DNA from: HK1 sp965215295
Lineage (GTDB): Bacteria > Pseudomonadota > Gammaproteobacteria > HK1
Direction: 5' to 3'
Assembly (NCBI GenBank): GCA_965215295.1
Contig: OZ244045.1
Coordinates: 3,658,001-3,722,000, forward strand
Length of the DNA stretch: 64,000 nucleotides
The notes beneath the pieces are model-generated. The model worked only from the letters and a program-made list of their open reading frames with translations, did no database searches and was not told where the DNA came from. Shown piece by piece: positions 53,342-62,500 of the stretch (within the stretch, counting starts at the first letter, position 1; the number at the start of each line of letters is the position of its first letter). The translations under genes and the position numbers were made by a program.

Positions 53342-53767
53342 ATGCGGTACGCGCGCCTCATCCGCGATGAACGCACCGACCACGGGACCTTCGGGGTCCT
53401 GACGGCGGGGCCGCTCGTGCTGGAGACGGCGGAGCCGCCGGATCGCCACAACGAGCCGCGGATCTCGTGCATTCCCGAGGGCGAGTACCGGGTCCGGCTC
53501 CACATCTCCCCGCGGTTCGGCAGGGTCCTCGCAGTGCTCGGGGTCAAGGATCGATCGCACATTCTCATCCACGCCGGGAACCTCGCCGGCGATCGGGCGC
53601 GGGGGTACTGCACCCACACGGCGGGGTGCCTTCTGCCGGGGCTGCGCCGCGGCCACCTCACGGTGAACGGGCGCCCGCAGCGCGCGGTCCTCGGCTCGCG
53701 CACGGCGCTACGCCACCTCATGGAGTGGGCGGGCGCCGCGCCGTTCGAACTGCAAATCTGGTACTGA
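53342..53767 (+). CDS. DUF5675-like protein, lysis module
   Basis: A 141-residue protein: YARLIRDERTDHGTFGVLTA, CIPEGEYRVRLHISPRFGRV, VKDRSHILIHAGNLAGDRAR, CTHTAGCLLPG. The pattern (R-F-G, H-I-L-I-H-x-G-N and G-C-L-x-x-G) is that of DUF5675 proteins common near phage lysis genes. The conserved His and Cys suggest an enzyme acting on peptidoglycan, but this is not shown. No other endolysin is visible, so it is the best candidate. Confidence 0.7.
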   Translation: MRYARLIRDERTDHGTFGVLTAGPLVLETAEPPDRHNEPRISCIPEGEYRVRLHISPRFGRVLAVLGVKDRSHILIHAGNLAGDRARGYCTHTAGCLLPGLRRGHLTVNGRPQRAVLGSRTALRHLMEWAGAAPFELQIWY

Positions 53768-53777
53768 GGAGAAGGGC

Positions 53778-53936
53778 ATGTTCTCTACTCAATGGCGGTG
53801 GTCGTGGCGCAACGTCCTGAACGCCGCGGTCTTCTTCCTCCTCCTTCCGCTCATGCTGATCCGTGGCACATGGAAGGTGAGCGTTCCCCTCATCCTCCTC
53901 GCGGCCGGGTTCTTTTTCTGGACGTACCTCGCATAG
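53778..53936 (+). CDS. Small membrane protein, holin candidate (52 residues)
   Basis: ATG 53778 follows GAGGAGAAGGGC. MFSTQWRWSWRNVLNAAVFF and LLLPLMLIRGTWKVSVPLIL give two transmembrane helices. It lies between the DUF5675 gene and the second membrane gene, in the lysis cluster. Confidence 0.6.
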   Translation: MFSTQWRWSWRNVLNAAVFFLLLPLMLIRGTWKVSVPLILLAAGFFFWTYLA

Positions 53937-53945
53937 GAGCCGCAC

Positions 53946-54425
53946 ATGGAAATCCTCGCATCGATCCTCGCCGGCGGCGCGACCGGGCTGCTCGGCACCA
54001 TCGTCAGCGGCGTCTCGGGGTACATCGAGCGCCGGCAGCGCCACCAGCAGGAAGTGGAGCTCCGCCAAATCGACCTGCAGATCTCCCAGGCGGAATCCGA
54101 GTCCGCCGAGCGAATCGCCGCGCTGGAGGCCGGTTCGCGGGAGGCCGAAGCCGGGTGGAGGTCTCTGGAGGCCTCGTACCGGGCGTCGCAGACGAGGTGG
54201 AGCTCCGGGGACTCCGGGTGGCTGGTGGTGGTCGACGTCGTGCGCGGGCTCATCCGGCCCGTGCTGACCATCGGCTCGCTGATCCTCATCGCGGTGGTCT
54301 ATTTCAACATCGCGGTCATCATGCCGGACGATATCGGCGTGAAGATCGTCGACACCTTGCTCTATATCGCCACGACGACGATCTTGTGGTGGTTCGGCAC
54401 GCGGCCGCAGAGGCGCTCGGAGTAG
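53946..54425 (+). CDS. Holin-like membrane protein (3 helices)
   Basis: A 159-residue protein: an N-terminal helix (LASILAGGATGLLGTIVSGV), a long charged coiled coil (about 28-80), then two transmembrane helices (PVLTIGSLILIAVVYFNIAV and TLLYIATTTILWWFG). This matches the three-helix holins of gene-transfer agents and transposable phages. Confidence 0.7.
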   Translation: MEILASILAGGATGLLGTIVSGVSGYIERRQRHQQEVELRQIDLQISQAESESAERIAALEAGSREAEAGWRSLEASYRASQTRWSSGDSGWLVVVDVVRGLIRPVLTIGSLILIAVVYFNIAVIMPDDIGVKIVDTLLYIATTTILWWFGTRPQRRSE

Positions 54426-54428
54426 GCC

Positions 54429-54794
54429 GTGCCCTCAATCGAGGCAATGGAGGCCGCCGCCGGTGTCGGTGCCGTCATCATTTTCCTCGGCGCCGTTGTC
54501 TTCGCGCTGAAGCGCTTGGGGATCCTCCGGATGCCGGCTGCGGCTCCGCCCGCCGCTCCCGAACGGCGTGACGAAGTCTGGACGGCGACGCGCGTGGCCG
54601 AGGCGGACAAGCTGGCGGCGCGCGTGGCCGAGATCGAGGCCCTAGTGCCGCGGCCGGAGGCCCTGAGCCGGATCCACTCCCGCCTCGACGACATGACGAA
54701 ATCGGTGGGGCGCGTCGAGGGGGTCTTGGAGCAGGTCAACCGCCAAGTCCACCTCATCAACGATCACCTGCTGCAGAGGCCGCCGAGGACATGA
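54429..54794 (+). CDS. DUF2730-like membrane-anchored coiled-coil protein
   Basis: A 121-residue protein from GTG 54429: one N-terminal membrane helix (AGVGAVIIFLGAVVFALKRL) then a periplasmic coiled coil (LDDMTKSVGRVEGVLEQVNR). Mu-like phages have this type (DUF2730) after the lysis genes; an inner-membrane spanin role is possible. Coupled to the next gene by ATGA. Confidence 0.65.
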   Translation: MPSIEAMEAAAGVGAVIIFLGAVVFALKRLGILRMPAAAPPAAPERRDEVWTATRVAEADKLAARVAEIEALVPRPEALSRIHSRLDDMTKSVGRVEGVLEQVNRQVHLINDHLLQRPPRT

Positions 54795-55108
54795 TTCGCG
54801 AGTATCGAGAGAGGACCGCCGCGGACCGTCGCCTGGCGATCCTCGAGATCCTGTCCTCCGCCGGCGCGCCGGCGAATCCGGTCGTTCTGCGCGGCGCCAT
54901 CGAGGACGTGACGTTGCATCGCCCGTCGATGGATCAGGTGCGGGCCGACGTGCGCTGGCTCGCTGAGCGGGGCCTGGTGCTCGAGGACGCGGCGGGCGCG
55001 GCGCTCGCGGAGGTGACCATCACCGAACGCGGGGAGGACGTTGCGGGCGGGCGCACGCGGGTGCTCGGGGTAGCGGTTCCGAGGAGCGCCGGTGACCGCC
55101 CGGCCTGA
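54791..55108 (+). CDS. Winged-helix protein (105 residues)
   Basis: ADRRLAILEILSSAGAPANP, MDQVRADVRWLAERGLVLED and EVTITERGEDVAGG give the helix-turn-helix and wing. Similar proteins precede the small terminase in Mu-like phages. It may help DNA recognition in packaging or regulate late genes. Confidence 0.68.
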   Translation: MIREYRERTAADRRLAILEILSSAGAPANPVVLRGAIEDVTLHRPSMDQVRADVRWLAERGLVLEDAAGAALAEVTITERGEDVAGGRTRVLGVAVPRSAGDRPA

Positions 55109-55664
55109 GCCGGCGACTCGGGGCTGGATGGGGCGCATCCACCAGCTCCCCGCGGATCTGCGCGAGCGGGTGAACCGGCGCCTTCGCGACGGCGCGACCC
55201 AGGCGGACATCGTCCGCGAGATGGCGCCGGTCCTCGCCGAGCGGGGGCTGCCGCCGCTGTCGAAGAGCGGCCTGAATCGCTACACCACACGCGTCGAGCG
55301 GGCGGGCCGGGACATCCGTGAGGCGCGCGAGGCGGCGTCCGCGTGGGCTGCGACGGCGGAAGAGGGCGCCGGCGACGTGGGGCGGCACACCATCGAGGTG
55401 CTGCGCACGATCGCCTATCAGATGATCCTGCGCGCGCGCGAGGAGGGCGAGGACGGCGACGGGCCGCCGCTCAGCGCCGCGGAGATGAAGGACCTATCAC
55501 TCACGCTCCAGCGCCTGGAGGCGGCGGGTGAGCACTCGGCGCGACGCGAGCGCGAGATGCGCACCGCGATGGCGGACGAGGTCGAGAGCCGCGCCAGGGC
55601 GGTCGGGATCGGAGACGACCTGGTGAGCGCGCTGCGCGAGGCGCTGGATACGCCGGCGGGGTAG
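55092..55664 (+). CDS. Small terminase, Mu gp27-like (DUF3486)
   Basis: A 190-residue protein from GTG 55092. GRIHQLPADLRERVNRRLRD, LPPLSKSGLNRYTTRVERAG, then a helical C-terminus with LSAAEMKDLSLTLQRLEAAG. This is the DUF3486 pattern. It binds phage DNA for headful packaging. Confidence 0.85.
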   Translation: MTARPEPATRGWMGRIHQLPADLRERVNRRLRDGATQADIVREMAPVLAERGLPPLSKSGLNRYTTRVERAGRDIREAREAASAWAATAEEGAGDVGRHTIEVLRTIAYQMILRAREEGEDGDGPPLSAAEMKDLSLTLQRLEAAGEHSARREREMRTAMADEVESRARAVGIGDDLVSALREALDTPAG

Positions 55665-55690
55665 CGGCACACGGCACACAGGAGGGTCGG

Positions 55691-56155
55691 ATGAGCATCA
55701 GGGTTCCGCTGGACGGCAAGGGGAGCTACACGTATCTCGCCGAGTACATGGGCGCCTACGACGGGGACTCCGTGAGCCTCCGGATCCGCAAGGATTGGGA
55801 CTTCGGCTTCAACATGCGGGTCACCCAGGAGTACGCGATCAAGGCGCGCATCAAGGGCATCGACACGCCGGAGCTCCGGGACTGGCGCCCGAAATGGAAG
55901 GCCGCCGGATATCTGGCTCGGGATCGCGTCCGGGGGCTTCTCGCGGGCGCCGATGAGCTGATATTCGTGTCCATGGACAAGCCGGACAAGTACGGCAGGG
56001 CCCTGGGGGACGTGCTGGCCGACGGCAAATCGCTGGTCGAGTTCGTCCTGGACAGTCGTCTGGGGGTCGCGTACGAGGGGGGGACGAAGGAGGACGTCGA
56101 AAAGGCCCACGCCGCGAACATCCGGTGGCTCGATCAGCAGAACATGCTGGCGTGA
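55691..56155 (+). CDS. Staphylococcal nuclease-like protein
   Basis: A 154-residue protein with its own ribosome binding site (CACAGGAGGG). AEYMGAYDGDSVSLRIRKDW, AIKARIKGIDTPELRDWRPK and DKYGRALGDVLADGKSLVEF match the SNase (thermonuclease) OB fold: Asp in DGDS, Arg in KARIKGIDTPE, and Asp and Arg in DKYGR. Inserted between small and large terminase, where Mu has no nuclease. It could process DNA in packaging or degrade competitor DNA. Confidence 0.82.
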   Translation: MSIRVPLDGKGSYTYLAEYMGAYDGDSVSLRIRKDWDFGFNMRVTQEYAIKARIKGIDTPELRDWRPKWKAAGYLARDRVRGLLAGADELIFVSMDKPDKYGRALGDVLADGKSLVEFVLDSRLGVAYEGGTKEDVEKAHAANIRWLDQQNMLA

Positions 56156-57654
56156 GCGCGACGCCGAACGCCCTCGGCGCGCGCCAGGCGGACGGCTACC
56201 CGCTGCGGCTCGCCTACCAGTCGCGGTGGTGCCGCGAGGGCGCGGCGCTCGCCCTCATCGTCAAGTCGCGCCGGATCGGGATCTCGTGGGCGGATGCGTC
56301 GGAGCGGGTCCTGCACGCGGCGTCCGGTCGTGGCTCGGTGGTGTACATGAGCTACAACCGGGACATGACCCGCACATACATCGACGACTGCGCGAGCTGG
56401 GCGGCGCGGCTCGGACAGGCGGTGGGGGCGGTGCGCGAGGAGGGGTCGGCGCTGGAGCCCGATGCGATGCAGTTCCGGCTCGACTTCGCGAGCGGGAAGT
56501 CCATCATCGCGCTGCCGTCCTCTCCGCGGGTGCTGCGTTCGCGCGGGAAGCCGGGGGACGTGGTGGTCATCGACGAGGCTGCGTTCTGCGACGACCTCGA
56601 CGCGATCCTGAAGGCGGCGACCGCGGTCACGATGTGGGGCGGAACGGTGCGGATCGTCTCCACTCACAACGGAGAGGCCAGTCCGTTCAACCGGCTCGCC
56701 GTCGAGATCGGAGAGGGGAAGCATCCGAGGTGGGGGCTCCACCAAGTGACGCTCGACGACGCGATCGCGGACGGGCTGGCGCGCCGGGTCTTCTCCGTGA
56801 CCGGCCGGCCGTGGCACTCCGAAGCGGCGGCCGAGTGGCGGGCGGAGGTGCTCGCGAGCTACACCTCCGAGGCGGCGATGCGCGAGGAGCTCTTCTGCGT
56901 GCCGTCGCAGGGCGGTGGCGCGTGGCTCTCGTGGGCGGACATCCGGGCGGCGACGCACGCGGACGCCGGCCGGCCCGAGCTCGCGGGCGAGCACGGCGTC
57001 GTCTACGTCGGGATCGACATCGCCCGGCGCCGCGACCTGTGGGTGGCGGCGGCGGTCGAGGTGGTGGGGGACGTTCGGTGGGTGCGCGAGATCGTGGCTG
57101 CGCGCGATATCTCGTTCGCCGAGCAGTACACGCTCGTGGCGAACATGGTCGAGCGATACCGCCCGGTCCGCGTCGCCGTGGATCAGACGGGGATGGGCGA
57201 GGCGGTCGTCGAGCGGCTGCAGGAGACGCACGGGACGCACCGGGTCGAGGGGGTCATCCTCTCCGGACCGCGGCGCCTGGACGTGGCGACCTCCCTCCTC
57301 GAGGTGACACAGGACCGGCGGCTCCGGATCCCGGACGATGAGGCGCTGCGCGCGGATCTGCACTCGATCCGGGCGGAGACGGGGCCGACGGGGGGGCCGC
57401 GGCTGCTCGCCGACCGCGGCGGAACGGATGGTCACGCCGACCGCTTCTGGGCGCTGGCGCTCGCCATCTCGGCCGCCGCGGTGCCGCGCGGTGAATACGG
57501 CTACGAGCCGCTCTACCGTGCGGCGGGCGCGTCGCGGCAACGGATGAGGATGCGTCCGGATGCCGACGATGCGCCCCGGAACGCGCCGATTGGATACGGC
57601 GGCATCGAGCACGGGCGGCGGCGGTTCGCGGGAGGGGCCTCGGCGTGGCGATGA
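56152..57654 (+). CDS. Large terminase, Mu gp28-like
   Basis: A 500-residue protein from GTG 56152 (GTGA overlap). Walker A-like VKSRRIGISWADA, Walker B VVVIDEAAFCDD, coupling motif IVSTHNG. The nuclease domain has VGIDIARRRDLW, AVDQTGMGEAV and GHADRFWALALAI with the expected Asp residues. It powers and cuts DNA during packaging. Confidence 0.9.
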   Translation: MSATPNALGARQADGYPLRLAYQSRWCREGAALALIVKSRRIGISWADASERVLHAASGRGSVVYMSYNRDMTRTYIDDCASWAARLGQAVGAVREEGSALEPDAMQFRLDFASGKSIIALPSSPRVLRSRGKPGDVVVIDEAAFCDDLDAILKAATAVTMWGGTVRIVSTHNGEASPFNRLAVEIGEGKHPRWGLHQVTLDDAIADGLARRVFSVTGRPWHSEAAAEWRAEVLASYTSEAAMREELFCVPSQGGGAWLSWADIRAATHADAGRPELAGEHGVVYVGIDIARRRDLWVAAAVEVVGDVRWVREIVAARDISFAEQYTLVANMVERYRPVRVAVDQTGMGEAVVERLQETHGTHRVEGVILSGPRRLDVATSLLEVTQDRRLRIPDDEALRADLHSIRAETGPTGGPRLLADRGGTDGHADRFWALALAISAAAVPRGEYGYEPLYRAAGASRQRMRMRPDADDAPRNAPIGYGGIEHGRRRFAGGASAWR

Positions 57655-59219
57655 GAGACTGGCTCGGGCGACTGGTGTCTCGGGGGCTGCTGCGGCGCGA
57701 GCACTCCGCGCCACGGGCGTCAGGACAGCGCTCCGTGCAGCGCCAGCACATCCGCGTGCTGGAGCCGGAGACGCTCGCGCGCGTGCTGGCGGAATCCGAG
57801 ATCCCGGGGTACGGGCGGGCCGAGGGGTACCTCGATCTCGCCGAGCAGATGGAGGAAAGCTACCTGCACTACGCCGGCGTCTTGTCGACCCGCAAGCGGC
57901 AGATCGCGCAAATCCCCATCCGGATCGAGCCCGTGAGCGACTCCCCCGAGGATGTGGCCGACGCCGACCTGGTGCGGCCGTTCTTCGAGCGGGCCGAGTT
58001 CGAGGCGGAGCTCGTCGACATCCTCGACTCCCTGGGAAAGTCGTTCAGCGCGAGCGAGATCATCTGGGAAACGAGCGAGCGGCAGTGGATGCCGCTGCGA
58101 TTGGTGCATCGCGCGCCGCAGTGGTTCGATTTCGATCCGGAGACCGGCCGGCGGCTGATGCTGCACGAGATCGGGGAGGACGGGGGGTGGGTCGAGCTTC
58201 CGGCGTGGAAGTACGTGACCCACTACGGCCAGGTGAAGTCAGGCCTGCCCATCCGCGGCGGCCTTGCGCGCGCCGCGGCGTGGTCGTGGATGGCGCATTC
58301 GTTTACCGTCGCGAACTGGCTCCGGTTCTGCGAGGTCTACGGGCAACCCCTGCGGGTCGGGCGCTACGACGCTTCCGTGTCCGACGGTGACCGGGATGTG
58401 CTGCGGCGGGCGCTCTATGGGTTATCGAGCGACTTCGCGGCGCTCATCGGATCGGGGATGGAGATCGAGCTGCTCGCCGATTCCCAGGCGACGGCGCGGT
58501 CCGACATCTATCGCGACCTCGTCTCGTACCTGGACGGGCAGATATCGATCCACGTCCTCGGGCAGACGCTCACCACCGACGCGGGTGACAGCGGCAGCTA
58601 CGCGCTCGGCCAGGTGCACAACCAGGTGCGCGAGGACATCGAGCGCTCCGACGCCCACCTGCTGACCACGACCCTGCGGCGCGATCTCATCGTCCCGGTG
58701 ATCACGCTGAACCGCGGCGAGCGTGAGGAGTACCCGCGCGTCGTCATCGAGCGCGAGCAGGCGACCGACGCGAAGATGATCTGCGACGCCCTCGCGGCGC
58801 TGCTGCCCCACGGTCTGCGGGTGCGGGCCGATGACGTGCGCCAGATCCTCGACATGGAGACGCCGGGGCCAGACGACGAGGTGCTGGAGATGAAGTCGGT
58901 CTCGATGCCGCCGCCTCCCGACGCACCCGGGCGGAACGCTGCGATGGCTCGGCTGGCGCTGCTCGCCGCGGACGCGGGCGGAGCCGCCGACCCGGTCTCC
59001 CGGGCGATTGCCGAGCACGTGGATCCGGAGTGGGCCGCCCTCTCCGCCCCTCTCGTCGACCCCATCCTCGCCGCCGCCGTCGAGGCGGGTGACTACGACC
59101 GCCTCCGCGACTCGCTCCCCGCCCTGTTCGGAGAGATGAACGATTCCGCCATCCGGCGCCTGCTCGAACGCCTCGGGTTCAGCGGGCACGTGTCTGCTGC
59201 CGGCCTTCCTGGTCCCTGA
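57645..59219 (+). CDS. Portal protein, Mu gp29-like (DUF935)
   Basis: A 524-residue protein. DUF935 signature: YLDLAEQMEESYLHYAGVLS, TRKRQIAQIPIRIEPVSDSP, WRFxxVYGQPLRVGRYDAS-type region (ANWLRFCEVYGQPLRVGRYD), and GQTLTTDAGDSGSYALGQVH. The first start is GTG 57645; ATG 57651 overlaps the terminase stop. It forms the DNA gate of the head. In Mu the next gene is gpF, but here the operon ends at the phage end and gpF is 13 kb away. Confidence 0.9.
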   Translation: MAMRDWLGRLVSRGLLRREHSAPRASGQRSVQRQHIRVLEPETLARVLAESEIPGYGRAEGYLDLAEQMEESYLHYAGVLSTRKRQIAQIPIRIEPVSDSPEDVADADLVRPFFERAEFEAELVDILDSLGKSFSASEIIWETSERQWMPLRLVHRAPQWFDFDPETGRRLMLHEIGEDGGWVELPAWKYVTHYGQVKSGLPIRGGLARAAAWSWMAHSFTVANWLRFCEVYGQPLRVGRYDASVSDGDRDVLRRALYGLSSDFAALIGSGMEIELLADSQATARSDIYRDLVSYLDGQISIHVLGQTLTTDAGDSGSYALGQVHNQVREDIERSDAHLLTTTLRRDLIVPVITLNRGEREEYPRVVIEREQATDAKMICDALAALLPHGLRVRADDVRQILDMETPGPDDEVLEMKSVSMPPPPDAPGRNAAMARLALLAADAGGAADPVSRAIAEHVDPEWAALSAPLVDPILAAAVEAGDYDRLRDSLPALFGEMNDSAIRRLLERLGFSGHVSAAGLPGP

Positions 59220-59225
59220 TCGGCC

Positions 59226-59438
59226 GTGGCTGTGCCCACCGGGCCGGGGTGGCTGTGCTTCCATTGCGGCGGTCGATTCACGGACATCCGGTCGGCGATG
59301 CGGCATTTCGGGGTGCGCTTGGATTCCAAGCCGGCGTGCACAATCACGGATGCCGACCTCCGGGAGTATCGTGCGCTGGAGGCGCGGTTCGGGACGGGTG
59401 AGAGAGTGGTGGGCCTGGGTTTCGGGGTGTTGAAATAG
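59226..59438 (+). CDS. Small zinc-finger-like protein at the right phage end
   Basis: A 70-residue protein from GTG 59226: WLCFHCGGRFTDIRSAMRHF, then Cys and a helix (ADLREYRALEARFGTGERVV). The C-x2-C and His spacing resembles a C2H2-type finger. It is the last gene of the rightward operon, just before the right phage end. Mu has com and mom at its end; this is not clearly Com. Confidence 0.55.
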   Translation: MAVPTGPGWLCFHCGGRFTDIRSAMRHFGVRLDSKPACTITDADLREYRALEARFGTGERVVGLGFGVLK

Positions 59439-59539
59439 CGCACTTCTCATTTGAGTTTTCCCGAATCCTCCCGGATTTTCCCGCCAAGTTTTCCACAGTA
59501 TTTCCCGTCAATAAGCTCCATCTTTCCCATCACTCTACA
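59427..59539. repeat. Prophage right end with transposase-site repeats
   Basis: GTGTTGAAATAGCG (59427-59440) repeats the left-end motif. TTTCCCGTCAATAAGC (59501-59516) is the inverted counterpart of the left site at 20394 with one mismatch. The end reads CACTCTACA. Several TTTTCCC runs lie between them. Confidence 0.7.
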
Positions 59540-59542
59540 GAG
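59540..59542. repeat. Prophage target duplication candidate GAG, right
   Basis: Second GAG adjoining the phage right end. Removing one copy gives the exact repeat sequence LTIEDDDAP found in sister domains. Confidence 0.6.
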
Positions 59543-62500
59543 GACGACGACGCACCGGCGCTGTCGATCGGCGACGCGAGCGTGGACGAGGGTGACGCGG
59601 ACGACGCGGGCGAGAGCGCGACCCTGACCTTCACGGTGACCTTGGCCCCGGCGGCGACGCTTCCGGTGACGGTGGACTGGAAGACCGCCGACGGGACCGC
59701 GACCGCCGGGACGGACTACACGGCGGCGAACGGAAGCCTGACGTTCAACACCGGGGAAGACACCAAGACCGTTACGGTGACGGTGACGGGCGACGACACG
59801 GACGAGCCGAACGAGACCTTGACCGTGACGCTGTCGAACGCGCCGGGCGCAACGCTCGCGAAGGCGACAGCCACCGGGACGATCACGGACGACGACGACG
59901 CGCCCACGGTGACGCTGGTCCTGACCCCGGCCTCGATCGCGGAGGCTGGTGGCACGAGCACGGTCACGGCGACCCTGGACCGGGCGTCGAGCGAGGAGAC
60001 GACCGTGACGGTCTCGGCCACGCCCGTATCGCCGACGGTGTCGGGCGACTACACGCTGAGCACGAACACGACGCTGACCATTCCGGCCGACTCCCTGGCG
60101 AGCACCGGCGTCGTGACGATCACCGCCGTTGACAACGCCGTGGACGCTCTGGACAGGGAGGTGACGGTCTCGGCCACGGCGACGAACGCGCAGGGGATCA
60201 CGGCTCCGGAGAACGCGACGCTGACAATCACCGACGACGACGCGCCGGAGCTGTCGATCGCCGACGCCAGCGTGGCCGAGGGCGATTCGGGCGACGCGGG
60301 CGAGAGCGCGACACTGACCTTCACGGTGACCCTGACCCCGGCGGCGACGCTGCCCGTGACGGTGGACTGGGAGACCGCCGACGGCACCGCGACCGCCGGA
60401 ACGGACTACACGGCCGCGAACGGAACCCTGACCTTCGAGACCGGGGAAGACACCAAGACCGTTACGGTGACCGTGACGGGCGACGACACGGACGAGCCGA
60501 ACGAGACCTTGACGGTGACGCTGTCGAACGCGCCGGGCGCAACGCTCGCGGACGCCACGGGCACCGGGACGATCACGGACGACGACGACGCCCCCACGGT
60601 GACGCTGGTCCTGACCCCGGCCTCGATCAGCGAGGACGGCGGCAGCAGCACGGTGACGGCGACCCTGGACCGCCCGTCGAGCGCCGCGACCACGGTCACG
60701 GTCTCGGCGGTGCCCGTATCGCCGGCGGTGGCGGGCGACTACACCCTGAGCACGAATACGACACTGACGATTCCGGCCGACTCCCTGACGAGCACCGGGG
60801 TGGTGACGATCACCGCCGTGGACAACGCCGTGGACGCTCTGGACAAGGCGGTGACGGTCTCGGCCACGGCGACGAACGCGCAGGGGATCGCGGCCCCGCA
60901 GGACGCGACGCTGACGATCACCGACGACGACGCGCCGTTGCTGTCGATCGGCGACGCCAGCGTGGCCGAGGGCGACTCGGGCGCCAGCGCCACGCTGACC
61001 TTCACGGTGACGTTGTCCCCGGCGGCGACGCTGCCGGTGACGGTGGACTGGAAGACCGCCGACGGCACCGCGACCGCCGGGACGGACTACACGGCGGCGA
61101 ACGGAACCCTGACCTTCGAGACCGGCGACGCCAGCAAGACCGTGACGGTGACGGTGACGGGCGACGACGCGGACGAGCCGAACGAGACCTTGACCGTGAC
61201 GCTGTCGAACGCGCCGGGCGCAACGCTCGGGGACGCCACGGCAACCGGCACGATCACGGACGACGACGACACGCCGACGGTGACGCTGGTCCTGACGCCG
61301 GATTCGATCACGGAGGCTAGGGGCACGAGCACGGTGACGGCGACCCTGGACCGCCCGTCGAGCGCGGCGACCACGGTCACGGTCTCGGCGGTGCCCGTAT
61401 CGCCGGCGGTGGCGGGCGACTACACCCTGAGCACGAATACGACGCTGACGATCACAGCCGGTGAGACGACGAGCACGGGCACGGTGACGATCACGGCGAC
61501 GGACAACGATGTGGACGCCCTGGACAAGGAAGTGGCGGTCTCGGCCACGGCGACGAACAGCCAAGGGATCACGGCCCCGCAGGACGTGACGTTGACGATC
61601 ACCGACGACGATGCGCCGGCGCTGTCGATCGCCGACGCGAGCGTGGCCGAGGGCGACGCGGGCACCAGCGCGACGCTGACCTTCACGGTGACCCTGAGCC
61701 CGGCGGCGACGCTGCCGGTCACGGTGGACTGGGAGACCGCCGACGGCACCGCGGAAGCCGGGACGGACTACACGGCCGGGAACGGCACCCTGACGTTCAA
61801 CACCGGGGAAGACACCAAGACCGTTACGGTGACCGTGACGGGCGACGACACGGACGAGCCGAACGAGACCTTGACCGTGACCCTGTCGAACGCGCCGGGC
61901 GCAACGCTCGCGAAGGCGACGGCCACCGGGACGATCACGGACGACGACGATGCGCCCACGGTGACACTGGTCCTGACCCCGGCCTCGATCACGGAGAACG
62001 CCGGCAAGAGCACGGTGACCGCGACGCTGGACCATCCGTCGAGCGAGGCGACGACGGTGACGGTGACGGCGGCGCCGGTGTCGCCGGCGGTGGCGAACGA
62101 CTACACGCTGAGCACGAACAAGACGCTGACGATCGCGGCGGGCGCGACGACGAGCACGGGCGAGGTGACGATCACCGCCGTCAACAACGACGTGGACGCC
62201 CTGGACAAGGAAGTGACGGTCTCGGCCACGGCAACGAACGACCAGGGGATCACGGCCCCGGACAACGTAACCCTGACGATCACCGACGACGACGCACCGA
62301 CGCTGTCGATCGCCGACGCGAGCGTGGACGAGGGCGACTCGGACGACGCGGGCGAGAGCGCGACCCTGACCTTCACGGTGTCCTTGGTCCCGGCGGCGAC
62401 GCTGCCGGTGACGGTGGACTGGCAGACCGCCGACGGGACCGCGCAGGCCGGGACGGACTACACGGCCGGGAACGGCACCCTGACGTTCAACACCGGGGAA

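Larger units (their letters stand above)
20370..59539. mobile_element. Mu/B3-type transposable prophage (39,170 bp)
   Basis: Both ends begin with TGTAG reading inwards: TGTAGGGTCACGCGAAAA on the left, and TGTAGAGTGATGGGAAAG as the reverse complement on the right. The content fits a transposable siphophage: DDE transposase and AAA ATPase, Gam-like, GemA and Mor proteins, Mu-like head genes and lambda-like tail genes. No integrase or att-tRNA is present. It interrupts a Calx-beta repeat in frame. All core modules appear present and open, so the prophage may be functional. The order, with late genes split and divergent, is unusual. Confidence 0.93.

Noticed and set aside
59226..59438. Mu Com regulator or Mom modification gene at the right end
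   Set aside because: The small protein has a finger-like Cys/His pattern but no clear Com similarity, and no acetyltransferase-like Mom gene follows.
20370..59539. Ordinary tyrosine-integrase prophage with tRNA attachment
   Set aside because: No integrase gene, no tRNA and no long direct repeats; DDE transposase and TGTAG ends fit a transposable phage.
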